DNA of 31,214 bases, taken from IMG/VR virus record IMGVR_UViG_3300045581_000864, positions 1 through 31,214 of that record; one strand, 5' to 3'. Both the position numbers and the translations under genes were made by a program. The notes beneath the pieces were generated by a model that worked only from the letters and a program-made list of their open reading frames with translations, was not told where the DNA came from and made no database searches. The stretch comes from a virus. Positions 8,148 through 16,557 of this stretch are shown in pieces (position 1 is the stretch's first letter; the number at the start of each line of letters is the position of its first letter).

Positions 8148-8524
8148 TGAGTTATTTATTAGATACCCATACCTTTATTTGGTGGATAGAGGATAATTTA
8201 AGTTTATCTTATCAATCCAAACAGATTATCAGCAATCCTAATAATCTTATTTTTGTCAGCGCCGTTAATACTTGGGAGATTACTATTAAAAAATCTTTAG
8301 GTAAACTTAATGTTCCGGGTAACTTAGAAGAAATCATATTACAATGCGGTTTCGATATATTACCTATCACTATTAAACATACACTTTCTATCGAACATTT
8401 AGATAAATATCATGACGACCCTTTTGATAGACTTCTTATATCTCAAGCTATCATGGAAAATTTAACTATTATTACTAGAGATGAGAAAATTATTAAATAT
8501 AAAGTTCCTTATATTTTAGCTTAG
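8147..8524 (+). CDS. vapC: PIN-domain toxin (VapC-type ribonuclease)
   Basis: A 125-residue PIN-domain toxin. It starts MSYLLDTHTFIWW with the first acidic residue Asp6; the others are Glu44 (NTWEIT), Asp94 (DPFDRLL) and Asp112 (TRDEKI). Together they form the Mg/Mn-binding nuclease site. Such toxins cleave tRNA or rRNA when the antitoxin is degraded. Length and motif spacing are those of complete toxins of the LDTHxxxW subgroup, so it is likely functional. It ends 11 bases from the convergent end of the fibre-like gene. In a phage it may serve as a stability (addiction) module or as exclusion against other phages; this role is inferred. Confidence 0.92.
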   Translation: MSYLLDTHTFIWWIEDNLSLSYQSKQIISNPNNLIFVSAVNTWEITIKKSLGKLNVPGNLEEIILQCGFDILPITIKHTLSIEHLDKYHDDPFDRLLISQAIMENLTIITRDEKIIKYKVPYILA

Positions 8525-8535
8525 ATTAATAGAAA

Positions 8536-9672
8536 TTAACTTGTTGAAAATATCATAACAGATACACCTTCGGGAATATCAGGTAGCATTTCACCTGAAC
8601 TATCCGTTAAAACTATGGTTACGGAATTTAATTGTCTTACAATATCATAACCTATTCGCGGCGCTAAAGGAGGCGTGCTGTTATTATTGGCACAGCTTAT
8701 AAATACTCCATAATTCAAATTACCCATCGGACTTGTAAATGTAATGACATATTGAGAATTACTGCTATTATAAGTTACTCCTGAGACGTTACAGCTAGAG
8801 GAAACTGCAATTGTTCCAGAAGTATTACTAAATCTGCACCAGGCTTTAGCAGTATTAACTGACTTGAATATACCTTCTATGGTTAGATTGTTAATGCCCG
8901 TAATATTCCCCTCAGTATCGACTAAAACACTATTTAGGTTTAAAGCCGAATTAGTCCCGTTTGAAACGATACTGAGTACTCCCCCGCTATCGGTGTTGGT
9001 AATTAAATCATTATTAATAATTATATTCCCTGCCGTAATCTGATTTACAACTATCACAGTACCTAAACTTATCGTTGGATTACCGCCTACTCCGCTCGGG
9101 TTGGTAATTACTATATTACTACCGTTTACAAGCGATATTAATGACCAACTATTTGTTTCAGGATCAAGAGCAAGTATTCCGGGCGTTCCGTTTGCAAGCT
9201 CTGTGATTGCTGAAATAAGACTAGGCAACTTAATGTCAAGTGTCCCGCTTGGAGGAGATACCGGGCTACCCGTTACCGTAATTGAATTATCAGTACTAGT
9301 TAAAGTCAATTCCGATATACCGTTTACCCCGCCGCCGAAAGGAATTATCCGCCAGCTTCCGTTAGGAGTTGTAGTATCATATAAATATACCGTTAAAACT
9401 TTACCGGCAGCAACAGGCGTAAATAATGTTAGTTGATCGTTTAAAACAATATTAAAACTATTAGCTCCGACATTATTAAAACTAATGGAAAATCCCGGAG
9501 TAGTTTGTGTTGCGTCCGGCAAGAAAATATTTAAGTTGCCTATGGTAGCCGTAACATCCATCATATCCGCTACGGTAACATTAGCAAGATTTGCCGAATA
9601 CGGATAATCCAGCTGGATATTGGCAGTTAAAGTTATTTCTTTCGCCGTATCTGTTGATGGAAAAAATGCCAT
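8536..9672 (-). CDS. Head- or tail-fibre-like protein with fibre C-terminal domain
   Basis: 378 residues. The N-terminal third (MAFFPSTDTAKEITLTANIQ, then LNIFLPDATQTTPG and FSISFNNVGANSF) looks like the beta-sandwich domain found at the base of phage fibres. A repetitive Ile/Thr/Asn-rich middle follows. The C-terminal third contains AKAWCRFSNTSGTIAVSSSCNV and YVITFTSPMGNLNYGVF, the pattern of the fibre tip domain whose members read KAWxxF...SxNVSxVT...YxVTFTxxM. Its place between scaffold-side genes and the capsid genes is unusual for a tail fibre, so it may be a head fibre. The TA pair has inserted directly downstream. Confidence 0.72.
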   Translation of the reverse strand: MAFFPSTDTAKEITLTANIQLDYPYSANLANVTVADMMDVTATIGNLNIFLPDATQTTPGFSISFNNVGANSFNIVLNDQLTLFTPVAAGKVLTVYLYDTTTPNGSWRIIPFGGGVNGISELTLTSTDNSITVTGSPVSPPSGTLDIKLPSLISAITELANGTPGILALDPETNSWSLISLVNGSNIVITNPSGVGGNPTISLGTVIVVNQITAGNIIINNDLITNTDSGGVLSIVSNGTNSALNLNSVLVDTEGNITGINNLTIEGIFKSVNTAKAWCRFSNTSGTIAVSSSCNVSGVTYNSSNSQYVITFTSPMGNLNYGVFISCANNNSTPPLAPRIGYDIVRQLNSVTIVLTDSSGEMLPDIPEGVSVMIFSTS

Positions 9673-9678
9673 GATATT

Positions 9679-10122
9679 TTATATCTTTACGTTTAAAGCG
9701 TTCTCGGTCGGCTTATTATCATTATAATTATAAGCTTTGGATTCAGTAGCCATTCTTAATGAATATTCATTATGTTTTTTTCTTTCTATTTCTCCGCGTT
9801 TCTTTTCTCTCTCAAGTAAAATACAATCTCCTTCACATATGTAAGTTTTTGCCACCTCATCTAATTCAAAAAGGTCGCTTGGAATTCTATTTGGATCATC
9901 ACTAACTTTTACCGGTCTCCATCCCCTTTTATAGGCCATACTTAAAGCCGTATCCATTTGACCTTTTAAACTCCTCCTTTCCCAATAATATTCAAATCCG
10001 GGTTTTATTACATATTCCGGAATAGTTAAAGGGCTAATATAATCATGATTATAGAAAGTCCTACTTTCGTCTTTATCAAACATTCTATTTTCGGTATCTC
10101 TTGTTCTTCTTTCATTTTTCAT
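9679..10122 (-). CDS. Conserved hypothetical phage protein near the scaffold gene
   Basis: 147 residues, charged and soluble. The central part reads IKPGFEYYWERRSLKGQMD, then MAYKRGWRPVKVSDDP. Many podovirus and siphovirus genomes carry proteins of this type (GxxYxWxRxSxxGxxD followed by GWxPVpxxxxP) close to portal, scaffold and capsid genes. The C-terminus is Lys/Glu-rich and likely helical. It lies 5 bases after the scaffold-like gene and 6 bases before the fibre-like gene. Function is not known to me. Confidence 0.6.
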   Translation of the reverse strand: MKNERRTRDTENRMFDKDESRTFYNHDYISPLTIPEYVIKPGFEYYWERRSLKGQMDTALSMAYKRGWRPVKVSDDPNRIPSDLFELDEVAKTYICEGDCILLEREKKRGEIERKKHNEYSLRMATESKAYNYNDNKPTENALNVKI

Positions 10123-10127
10123 AATAA

Positions 10128-11069
10128 TTATGCTCTATTTTTATATTGATATTTTAAATACTGCTCTTCACTCATTTTCAGTTCTCTAGCCATTTGTTTA
10201 TCAAAATCAGTTAAGGTAATACGTATTTTATTAGACCCCTGATTACTAAAGTTATTTCTAACCCCTCCGACATTTGAAGTAGTATAACCGTCTTTGGGCT
10301 TTTTTATTTTTACGCTATCAATAAATTCATCAATTGCGTCTAGATATTGATCACTTAATATCTCATTACTTCTGCCTTTCTTTTTTAAGTCTTTATCTAA
10401 CTCTTGAATAAAAGCCGCAACTTCTTTCTGGATTTTTGGATTATAATGCGAAGACCCCTCTATTAATTCCGGATGATCATCTAACCACTCTTGTGCTTTA
10501 GAAAGCTGCTGCTCGGCCATTCTATTATCAATATTGGCTTCAGTAGATACAGGAGGCTCTTCCTGCTTTGTTTTATCAGTAGCACTGTTGCTTGCCATAT
10601 TCTCAAATTCATTAATCTTCATCATTGTTTTTTTATGAAGCTCGTCGGCTTCTAAAAACAAATCGGGATCATCGCCAAGTAATGCCTGTTTTTTTATATT
10701 TCTGATTCGCTCTAAATCATTGTATAAATTCTGGCCATACAATTTAGTATTATTTTCAATAGTTCCATTAAGAAACTGTCTTAATTCCTGATTTTCCTGT
10801 TCTAGTTTTTGACGATCGGCTAAAATGGTTTTTCTCTTTTTCTTCTCTTGATAATATTTATCCTTAAATAGATCGGCAGCGTTAATAGGTTCTTCCTCTG
10901 CCTGCTGCTCGGAGGCTTCTTCTATGGAAGGTTGCTCATCGGTCGCCTCAAGATTTATATTAACTTGATCTTCGCTTAGACCTTCCTGTTCTTCCGGTTT
11001 GTTGTTATCAAGTACACCGGATAAAACTTCATTAATTTTATTATCAAATTCTAATTCCTTCTCTTTCAT
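10128..11069 (-). CDS. Putative scaffolding protein (coiled-coil, acidic)
   Basis: 313 residues dominated by Glu, Lys, Gln and Asp, starting with a GGGGTGA ribosome site. The first 70 residues are acidic (EEQEGL, EEASEQQAEEEP). A predicted coiled coil covers about residues 70-160 (KKKRKTILADRQKLEQENQE). The C-terminal end has a phage-scaffold-like signature: IRITLTDFDKQMARELKMSEEQYLKY, comparable to LTxEExxxAxxLGxSxEEYA in other podovirus scaffolds. It lies between the GroES-like gene and the head genes, as expected for a protein that directs procapsid assembly and then exits or is degraded. No protease motif is visible. Confidence 0.7.
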   Translation of the reverse strand: MKEKELEFDNKINEVLSGVLDNNKPEEQEGLSEDQVNINLEATDEQPSIEEASEQQAEEEPINAADLFKDKYYQEKKKRKTILADRQKLEQENQELRQFLNGTIENNTKLYGQNLYNDLERIRNIKKQALLGDDPDLFLEADELHKKTMMKINEFENMASNSATDKTKQEEPPVSTEANIDNRMAEQQLSKAQEWLDDHPELIEGSSHYNPKIQKEVAAFIQELDKDLKKKGRSNEILSDQYLDAIDEFIDSVKIKKPKDGYTTSNVGGVRNNFSNQGSNKIRITLTDFDKQMARELKMSEEQYLKYQYKNRA

Positions 11070-11091
11070 TTATAATCACCCCTTTTTAAAG

Positions 11092-11484
11092 TTATTTAAC
11101 GTCTCTTGGATCATTTACTACCAGAAGAGGTGCATCATCCATTATTGAAAATACCGGTAATTTCTTATAGGTATATCTAATGCCGGCATGCCTTGGAAAA
11201 GCTACCCAGTCCCCTATCTTATACCACTCTCCCCATTCCTTGTAGCGTTCACCCGTAAAGGCACACTTACCTATTTTAGCTACATACCCTACCATTTCCT
11301 CGTAAACGGATTTACTATTAGGTACATAAAGCGAGCCGACCTTATTAGGCTTTATATATAATCTGATTAGTATTTTGGTCGGATGAGAGATACAATCTTC
11401 AAATAATTTTAACTCTTCATTTATATTAAAATTATCATAGTTAATAGCTATCTCTTCTTCCTCAAATAATCCCATTTCCATCAT
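11092..11484 (-). CDS. Phage GroES-like co-chaperonin
   Basis: 130 residues from the ATG at 11484, which has AGGAGT seven bases upstream; an in-frame TTG at 11502 is less likely. Residues about 36-125 follow the Cpn10 outline: PTKILIRLYIKPNKVGSLYVP (strand and roof loop), then MVGYVAKIGK, then WYKIGDWVAFPRHAGIRY, and VVNDP at the end. The pattern LVRxxxPxxKxxGxxxP, VGxVxxxG, and KxGDxVxF identifies GroES-like folds. Phage versions (T4 gp31, RB49 CocO) redirect host GroEL to fold the capsid protein. The gene sits just upstream of scaffold and capsid genes. Assignment to GroES is from motif reading; the mobile loop that binds GroEL cannot be confirmed by eye. Confidence 0.65.
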   Translation of the reverse strand: MMEMGLFEEEEIAINYDNFNINEELKLFEDCISHPTKILIRLYIKPNKVGSLYVPNSKSVYEEMVGYVAKIGKCAFTGERYKEWGEWYKIGDWVAFPRHAGIRYTYKKLPVFSIMDDAPLLVVNDPRDVK

Positions 11485-11498
11485 GTTTTTACTCCTTT

Positions 11499-11717
11499 TC
11501 AAAAATTATTCTCTACCTTATCAACAATATTACTCTCTTCTTTCATAGCTTCTTTAATATGACAAAGTATTGCGTCAAAAGCATATCTAAGCCCGCAGTG
11601 ATACTTATAATCCTCCATAGAAGATAACCCTCCGCCAATTAATTTATCTTCTACTAACTCCAGATTATCTTTTATTAAATCTATGGTTTTGGTTAAAATA
11701 TATTCATGATCCAACAT
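11499..11717 (-). CDS. Small hypothetical phage protein
   Basis: 72 residues from the ATG at 11717, chosen because AGAGGAGA lies about 6 bases upstream; a longer in-frame start at 11765 has no such site and would overlap the zinc-ribbon frame. The protein reads MLDHEYILTKTIDLIKDNLE and continues with GGGLSSMEDYKYHCGLRYAF, a pattern seen in small phage proteins of unknown function. It sits between the zinc-ribbon frame and the GroES-like gene. Confidence 0.6.
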   Translation of the reverse strand: MLDHEYILTKTIDLIKDNLELVEDKLIGGGLSSMEDYKYHCGLRYAFDAILCHIKEAMKEESNIVDKVENNF

Positions 11718-11718
11718 A

Positions 11719-11868
11719 TTATTCTCCTCTAAAATTTTCGTTAAAATAACAATTACAACTCTCACATAATAAAATTAAATTAAAGCGTATAGGAAATGGG
11801 CTTAAATGTTCATAACCACATTTATTACATCGGTAACTATTTATCCTCCTAAAAACACTTGTTTTAAT
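11719..11868 (-). CDS. Zinc-ribbon micro-protein, start codon non-canonical or uncertain
   Basis: The gap between portal and the next gene contains an open frame of about 50 codons. It encodes YRCNKCGYEHL, then LLCESCNCYFNENFRGE: two CxxC knuckles about 18 residues apart, a typical zinc ribbon. An AGGAGG lies eight bases upstream of an in-frame ATT, and a second AGGAGG lies inside the frame. No ATG, GTG or TTG is available in this frame before the first knuckle, so translation would begin at ATT or ATA, or the gene has lost its start. The stop lies one base before the next gene's ATG. The cysteine pattern is very unlikely by chance; whether the protein is made is uncertain. Confidence 0.5.
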   Translation of the reverse strand: MKTSVFRRINSYRCNKCGYEHLSPFPIRFNLILLCESCNCYFNENFRGE

Positions 11869-11872
11869 TATC

Positions 11873-14227
11873 TTATCCTCCTAATTTACTTCTTATTCTT
11901 TCCATCTCAACTCTTGCTTCCAAAAGTGCTATTTCTTTTTCGGCTTTTAGTTTTTCTTTCATTTCTTCAAAGTGAAGCTGGCTTTTAAAGATTTCTTTTT
12001 CAAGATTTTGATCGGCAATCTCTTTCTTAATGATATTTTCTTCTCGTTTCTGCTCTATTTCTGCAGCAAGGAGCTCATTCGGATCTATAGGTTCGTTATC
12101 GACGGTATGCTTATTTAAGCCCAGTTCTTCTACGGCTCTTGCCGCTTTTAAAGCAATTATATTTTGTACTTCCGGGTTACTTTTATCAATTTGGGTTAAA
12201 TCAATACCCATAGCCTCCTCCATCTCTAACATGAATTTAAATGCCATATGCTCCTGTATGTGAGCCTTGGCAGCATCGTTATCCTCAAGGGCAGAGTGTA
12301 CGACAATATGTGCATCGTGATTTTGGTCTATTCCCGCTTTGACGGCTTTGCCCTGCATCATATTCATATTCTCGGTAATAGGGTCGGCAGGCTCTACTCC
12401 TTCAGGCTTGATAATCAAATTATCTATCAGGCTTTCATCCAATCCTTGAGCCTGAAATACCATTTTTAATGCCTCTATCGTATTAACTTTATCCGGTAAT
12501 TGCATTGCTGTTTGGAATATCGCCTCAGCTTTCATTATTCGCTCAATGGTAGAATTAACGGACGGGTCTGATACAGGCACTACCTGCACGCTGTCAACAA
12601 AATGTTCTTTGGTAATAATAAACTGCTCGCCGTTAATAAAAAATTCTTCTCTATCAACAACTTCCTTAAAAATATCATCAAGTAACCTTAGTTCTTCCGA
12701 GAAAGATGCATGCAGAGATTTTAAAACGGAAGATTCAATTTTGTTTTTCTCTTTTAAAAAAGCTATTGCCGTACCAGTCGGGATATCTTCCTTGCTATCC
12801 ATCATACCAAGTTCCGTAGTAGATAGCTGATCCTGCATCTGGGCTATTATTTCCCCGCGTAATTGCATCAGACTTTGAGAAGGACCGTTTGCAGGAAGGG
12901 GAGCAAATAAATCTCTTATGCTTTTTGAGCCTTGGGTATTCATGATTTTCCACTGACCGGCACCAAGTACTATATCAGTTACTTGCTGCTTTGTAGCTCC
13001 CTGGTCAATAAATCCGGCAGGCAAATTCTGATAAGTAGCAGCATCAACAGTCTGTCTTAATATATTGGTAACTGCGATGGCATTTGTCCCTGACATCCTT
13101 GCCATCCCAAGACCCCATATATCAAAACCGGTGAAAAAATGATAGGCTACAAAATATTTCCTTCTTTTAAATTCCGCGTCTCCTTCCCTCCAGTTGCGTT
13201 TGATACTTAATATTTCCTTACTTTCTTTATCAATAGTAACAATGTAAGGCTTGGCAACTTCCGTTATCTCTTCGCTGCTATAATCAACCTCAAAAGTCTC
13301 TAAATTCAAATAGATATGACTCTCATATATATCATGCAGGGTTCTTTGTTTATAACTATCAAGATTAATAAGATTGTTTATCTTGCCGGAATCGGCTTCT
13401 TGATTATTAGAATTATTATTACTATCACCCCCGACAACTTTTAAATAAGGGAGTTCAACGTCTCTGTAAATCCCGCTCTTCTGATTAATTAAAACCTCAC
13501 GGGCAGATAATTTTAGAATATGAGTAAGCCTGCTTGACTCAAGTATAGAAGTACAATCAATATTAATTAAAAAATCCTCGGGGACAATAAATCTAGATAT
13601 AGGTTGTTTTAAAATATCGTCGTAATAAACCTTTTTAATAATAGTCCCATAAAAACCTATATAATATAAAGACCTTTCAAAGTCTTTATAATAAGCCGAA
13701 TCTTTTATAGTTAAAAAGTAATTAAGCCACTGACTCCTTACCTTTCCTATTTCTTCAAGTTCTTCGGTGTCTTGTCCGAATATCTTAGCACCGCACGGAC
13801 CGCTATCGGGTAATAATTCTGCTCTAGAGGTAGCACAAAAACGAATTAATGCCGTACTAAGTGTAGTATCAAATGTTCTACATGCCTGATCAAAAGGTTG
13901 CTTCTCCAAGTCTTCAAGGTTATGTCCTAGATATTTTTTAACCCTGTTATGTATATCAAGCCATGGCTGCCTTACTTTAATATCGTCATCAATAGCGTCT
14001 AAAATATAAGTCGATATTTTCTCCAGCGTTTCCTCTTTCATTGTAAGAGCAAGGTTAGCATCGAACTTATCATTGTTAAGGTTATTTTCCTCCGTCTTGC
14101 CTATTTCATAAACAGATGAGCCGTCTTCTAAATCTTCAACCTTATTAATCTCGGCATTATCTATGTCCTCCGGCATTAACGGTGAATCAAACATATCCGG
14201 CAATTCTATTTTTTTTCTTCCTTTCAT
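11873..14227 (-). CDS. Portal protein
   Basis: 784 residues, the size of large podovirus portal proteins. After a variable, acidic first 70 residues the protein reads WLDIHNRVKKYLGHN, then QACRTFDTTLSTALIRF, the wing and clip segments typical of portal proteins of short-tailed phages. The middle holds FIVPEDFLINID and FFTGFDIWGLGMARMSGTNA, then NILRQTVDAATYQNLPAGF, a recognisable portal signature. The C-terminus (from about residue 640) is a long charged helix, LEKEIFKSQLHFEEMKEK onward, which may form a barrel like that of P22 gp1. The portal is the dodecameric DNA channel of the head. It follows the large terminase and a small unknown gene, the standard order. Confidence 0.9.
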   Translation of the reverse strand: MKGRKKIELPDMFDSPLMPEDIDNAEINKVEDLEDGSSVYEIGKTEENNLNNDKFDANLALTMKEETLEKISTYILDAIDDDIKVRQPWLDIHNRVKKYLGHNLEDLEKQPFDQACRTFDTTLSTALIRFCATSRAELLPDSGPCGAKIFGQDTEELEEIGKVRSQWLNYFLTIKDSAYYKDFERSLYYIGFYGTIIKKVYYDDILKQPISRFIVPEDFLINIDCTSILESSRLTHILKLSAREVLINQKSGIYRDVELPYLKVVGGDSNNNSNNQEADSGKINNLINLDSYKQRTLHDIYESHIYLNLETFEVDYSSEEITEVAKPYIVTIDKESKEILSIKRNWREGDAEFKRRKYFVAYHFFTGFDIWGLGMARMSGTNAIAVTNILRQTVDAATYQNLPAGFIDQGATKQQVTDIVLGAGQWKIMNTQGSKSIRDLFAPLPANGPSQSLMQLRGEIIAQMQDQLSTTELGMMDSKEDIPTGTAIAFLKEKNKIESSVLKSLHASFSEELRLLDDIFKEVVDREEFFINGEQFIITKEHFVDSVQVVPVSDPSVNSTIERIMKAEAIFQTAMQLPDKVNTIEALKMVFQAQGLDESLIDNLIIKPEGVEPADPITENMNMMQGKAVKAGIDQNHDAHIVVHSALEDNDAAKAHIQEHMAFKFMLEMEEAMGIDLTQIDKSNPEVQNIIALKAARAVEELGLNKHTVDNEPIDPNELLAAEIEQKREENIIKKEIADQNLEKEIFKSQLHFEEMKEKLKAEKEIALLEARVEMERIRSKLGG

Positions 14228-14256
14228 GTGATATATCTTGGTAAATAAGTTAATTT

Positions 14257-14601
14257 TTAGTAATAAGCGTCTTTTAGCTCCTGTAAGGTTCTTTTTTGCT
14301 TTCTCTCTTTAAACAATCTTTGAAATCTCTCTAGCGGTTCTTCATCAGAGCTAGAGCCCTTTTGTTCTCCCTTAGCATTACTCATCTCGCTACTGCTAAA
14401 CTTTGGTTTATCCGGAACTTGGTAAGTTAAATTATGCTCCCTCATATAATCGTTAAAAGCTTTCACATGTACTCCAAGCCTGCGAATAACGACCGACTTA
14501 AACTCTCCGCTATTTAACAATTTCTGTATATCTTCCGGAGTATATTTTTTAAAAATTAATGAAGATTTTGAATTGTATTTAATTCCTTTCTTATTAGACA
14601 T
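14257..14601 (-). CDS. Hypothetical protein between terminase and portal
   Basis: 114 residues, Lys/Ser-rich. A possible helix-turn-helix covers residues about 20-56: YTPEDIQKLLNSGEFKSVVI, then RRLGVHVKAFNDYMREHNL. The C-terminal half is hydrophilic with KERKQKRTLQELKDAYY. It ends 29 bases upstream of the portal gene and begins just after the terminase stop. The HTH-like part suggests DNA binding, but I recognise no family. Confidence 0.55.
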   Translation of the reverse strand: MSNKKGIKYNSKSSLIFKKYTPEDIQKLLNSGEFKSVVIRRLGVHVKAFNDYMREHNLTYQVPDKPKFSSSEMSNAKGEQKGSSSDEEPLERFQRLFKERKQKRTLQELKDAYY

Positions 14602-14605
14602 ATTT

Positions 14606-16108
14606 TTAATATACCCTTATTGTTTCTTGATATTCTTCCGGTTCTACGTAGTCTTTAGGATGAGAAATCCTATTACCGTCCCTAAGCGTTATTAATGCCT
14701 GGGTCATCGTATCGACAAAATCCCTAGAACTAACGTTTGGAAAATAACTAACACTCGTTATAAACTCATCGGCAAAATCAGCGGGTTTAGATACATCATT
14801 CTTCCTGGTAGGTATCCAGACAACTCCGCTCTCAATTAAGCTACTGATTAACCTTACTCTCTGCAATTTATCGCCGTACTTGTTGGGGATAAAAGGACGG
14901 GCATATATCCCCATTCTTTTAAGTTCGGACATAAGCGGATCACCCGAAGCTTTCGCTTCTACCACTATTAAATCAGGACTATATCTTGAATTAAAAGACA
15001 TAGGCGTAATACCGGTATCCCTATAATCATTTGCCAATCTCTTCATCCTTTCCCTAAGATCGGGATATTCCAGTCTATCCCGCCAGCTTGAAAGCAGTAT
15101 TACATTTTCATTATCGTAATTATCCTTAAATACTCCCCACGTAGTACAGGCAGAATAACTGGACTCATCTTTAGCAGTTAATGCCGTATCCCATGATTGC
15201 AGGATATATTCTAGCTGCGGTAATTCGTAAGGATAAAGTCTAAACCAGTGTTTTTTAATTATTCCTCCCTCAAGCGGTGCAGGCCTTTGTTGATACTGCG
15301 CAGCATAACCGTAAGAGCCCATTTCCCTTTTAATCTGTTTTACTACTTCAGCAGTATCTCTGTTACTAAGCAACTGTCCTTCTTCCGTTCTGGCATCATT
15401 AAAATCAGATTTAACGCCGCGCTCATATTCCATAGGCAGAATATATTTTAACCACCGGTTATCTACGTCATTCTTTATAATATTCCCTGATATATCATTC
15501 TCACTTTGCGATCTTTGTTGTACGACAATCCTTACGGCTGTTCGCCCGTCATTAACCCTATTGAACCATTTTTGAGACCACCATGTATTTACCGCTTCAA
15601 GTCTTGCTTCCGATTCGCCGCTTGGGTCGTTAGGGTCATCGGTAATTTGTATATCCCCTCCTGATCCGGTAATAAAAGAACCCGCACTCGTTGAAATTCT
15701 ATATCCCGTTTTATCATTAACAAAATAACTCTTGGAATTTTGGTCTTTCCGTAACTTAAATCTATCTCCCCACCTCTCCTGATACCAGTTGCTTTCAATA
15801 AGTAAGCGGCTTTTATCGGCTATCTTTAAGGCAAGTGAATTAGAATAAGAAGCACAGATAAACTTTTTTTCGGGGTAGTTAATCCATACCCACGCAGGAA
15901 ATGCTATCGATATTAAATTAGTTTTTCCTTTGCGAGGCGGTAGATTTATTAATAAACTTTTAATTTTTCCTTCTAAACAATCCTGTAAACTTTTAGCTAT
16001 TTCCTCTAAATACCACTCATGAACATACTGGGTTCCTCCCTCCAGAACATGCCAGGATTGCTTGAAGAATTCATAAAGATAAGATTCTGCGCGTCTAATA
16101 TGATTCAT
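14606..16108 (-). CDS. terL: Terminase large subunit (DNA-packaging ATPase/nuclease)
   Basis: 500 residues from the ATG at 16108 that overlaps the small terminase stop (ATGA); a start 45 bases further upstream is possible. The ATPase has the Walker A variant LPPRKGKT at 56-63 and Walker B DIQITDDP at 152-159. The RNase H-like nuclease has acidic residues at Asp307 (QSWDTAL), Glu384 (VVEAKA) and Asp466 (DFVDTMTQ). It pumps DNA into the procapsid through the portal and cuts it. The length is normal. It is encoded between the small terminase and the portal side. Confidence 0.93.
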   Translation of the reverse strand: MNHIRRAESYLYEFFKQSWHVLEGGTQYVHEWYLEEIAKSLQDCLEGKIKSLLINLPPRKGKTNLISIAFPAWVWINYPEKKFICASYSNSLALKIADKSRLLIESNWYQERWGDRFKLRKDQNSKSYFVNDKTGYRISTSAGSFITGSGGDIQITDDPNDPSGESEARLEAVNTWWSQKWFNRVNDGRTAVRIVVQQRSQSENDISGNIIKNDVDNRWLKYILPMEYERGVKSDFNDARTEEGQLLSNRDTAEVVKQIKREMGSYGYAAQYQQRPAPLEGGIIKKHWFRLYPYELPQLEYILQSWDTALTAKDESSYSACTTWGVFKDNYDNENVILLSSWRDRLEYPDLRERMKRLANDYRDTGITPMSFNSRYSPDLIVVEAKASGDPLMSELKRMGIYARPFIPNKYGDKLQRVRLISSLIESGVVWIPTRKNDVSKPADFADEFITSVSYFPNVSSRDFVDTMTQALITLRDGNRISHPKDYVEPEEYQETIRVY

Positions 16109-16557
16109 TTTATATTTTCTTTCTCTTCTTGTTTTAAACGCCAGCTTCTCCATTCCATATATAGTCTGTCCTCTCTTAGCTTTTCAGCTTTCTCTTCCGG
16201 AGTTTCTATTTTTACCGGTTGTACCTCAGGCTCTTCAGTAGGTTCTTTCCATCTAGATTGAGTTTTAAGGTAAAAAATCATGGCAGTAGTATCGCCTCCT
16301 TTAATTTTCTTCATCAAGTGTCCTGCTACAAAATAATGCCCTTCTACTCTTCCTTTTTTATAGAGTCCATAAACCTCCTCATCCGCTTCTATAAGCTTAA
16401 AAAAACCGCTCCTACTTATACCAAGATAATCCGCTATTTGTTGTACGGTTGAAACCTTAGCCATCTGCTGCACCATATTTTTTTGTTCATCGGTAAGCAT
16501 AATAGGAGGACGTCCCCCTGGATTTTTTTCCTCTCCTAATAACTCTTTACTTACCAC
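16105..16557 (-). CDS. Terminase small subunit-like HTH protein
   Basis: 150 residues from a GTG that overlaps the ParB/methyltransferase gene by 11 bases. The sequence has a helix-turn-helix (VSTVQQIADYLGISRSGFFK, residues about 36-55) and then a conserved GHYFVAGHLMKKIKGGDTTA, followed by MIFYLKTQSRWKE. This matches small phage packaging proteins that recognise the pac or cos site and hand DNA to the large terminase. The C-terminal tail is highly charged. The ATGA coupling with the large terminase supports the call. Confidence 0.85.
   Translation of the reverse strand: MVSKELLGEEKNPGGRPPIMLTDEQKNMVQQMAKVSTVQQIADYLGISRSGFFKLIEADEEVYGLYKKGRVEGHYFVAGHLMKKIKGGDTTAMIFYLKTQSRWKEPTEEPEVQPVKIETPEEKAEKLREDRLYMEWRSWRLKQEEKENIK

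Noticed and set aside
12030-12830. Several plus-strand open frames of 70-94 codons inside the portal gene
   Set aside because: They are on the opposite strand of an unambiguous portal gene, with skewed composition and no signals of translation.
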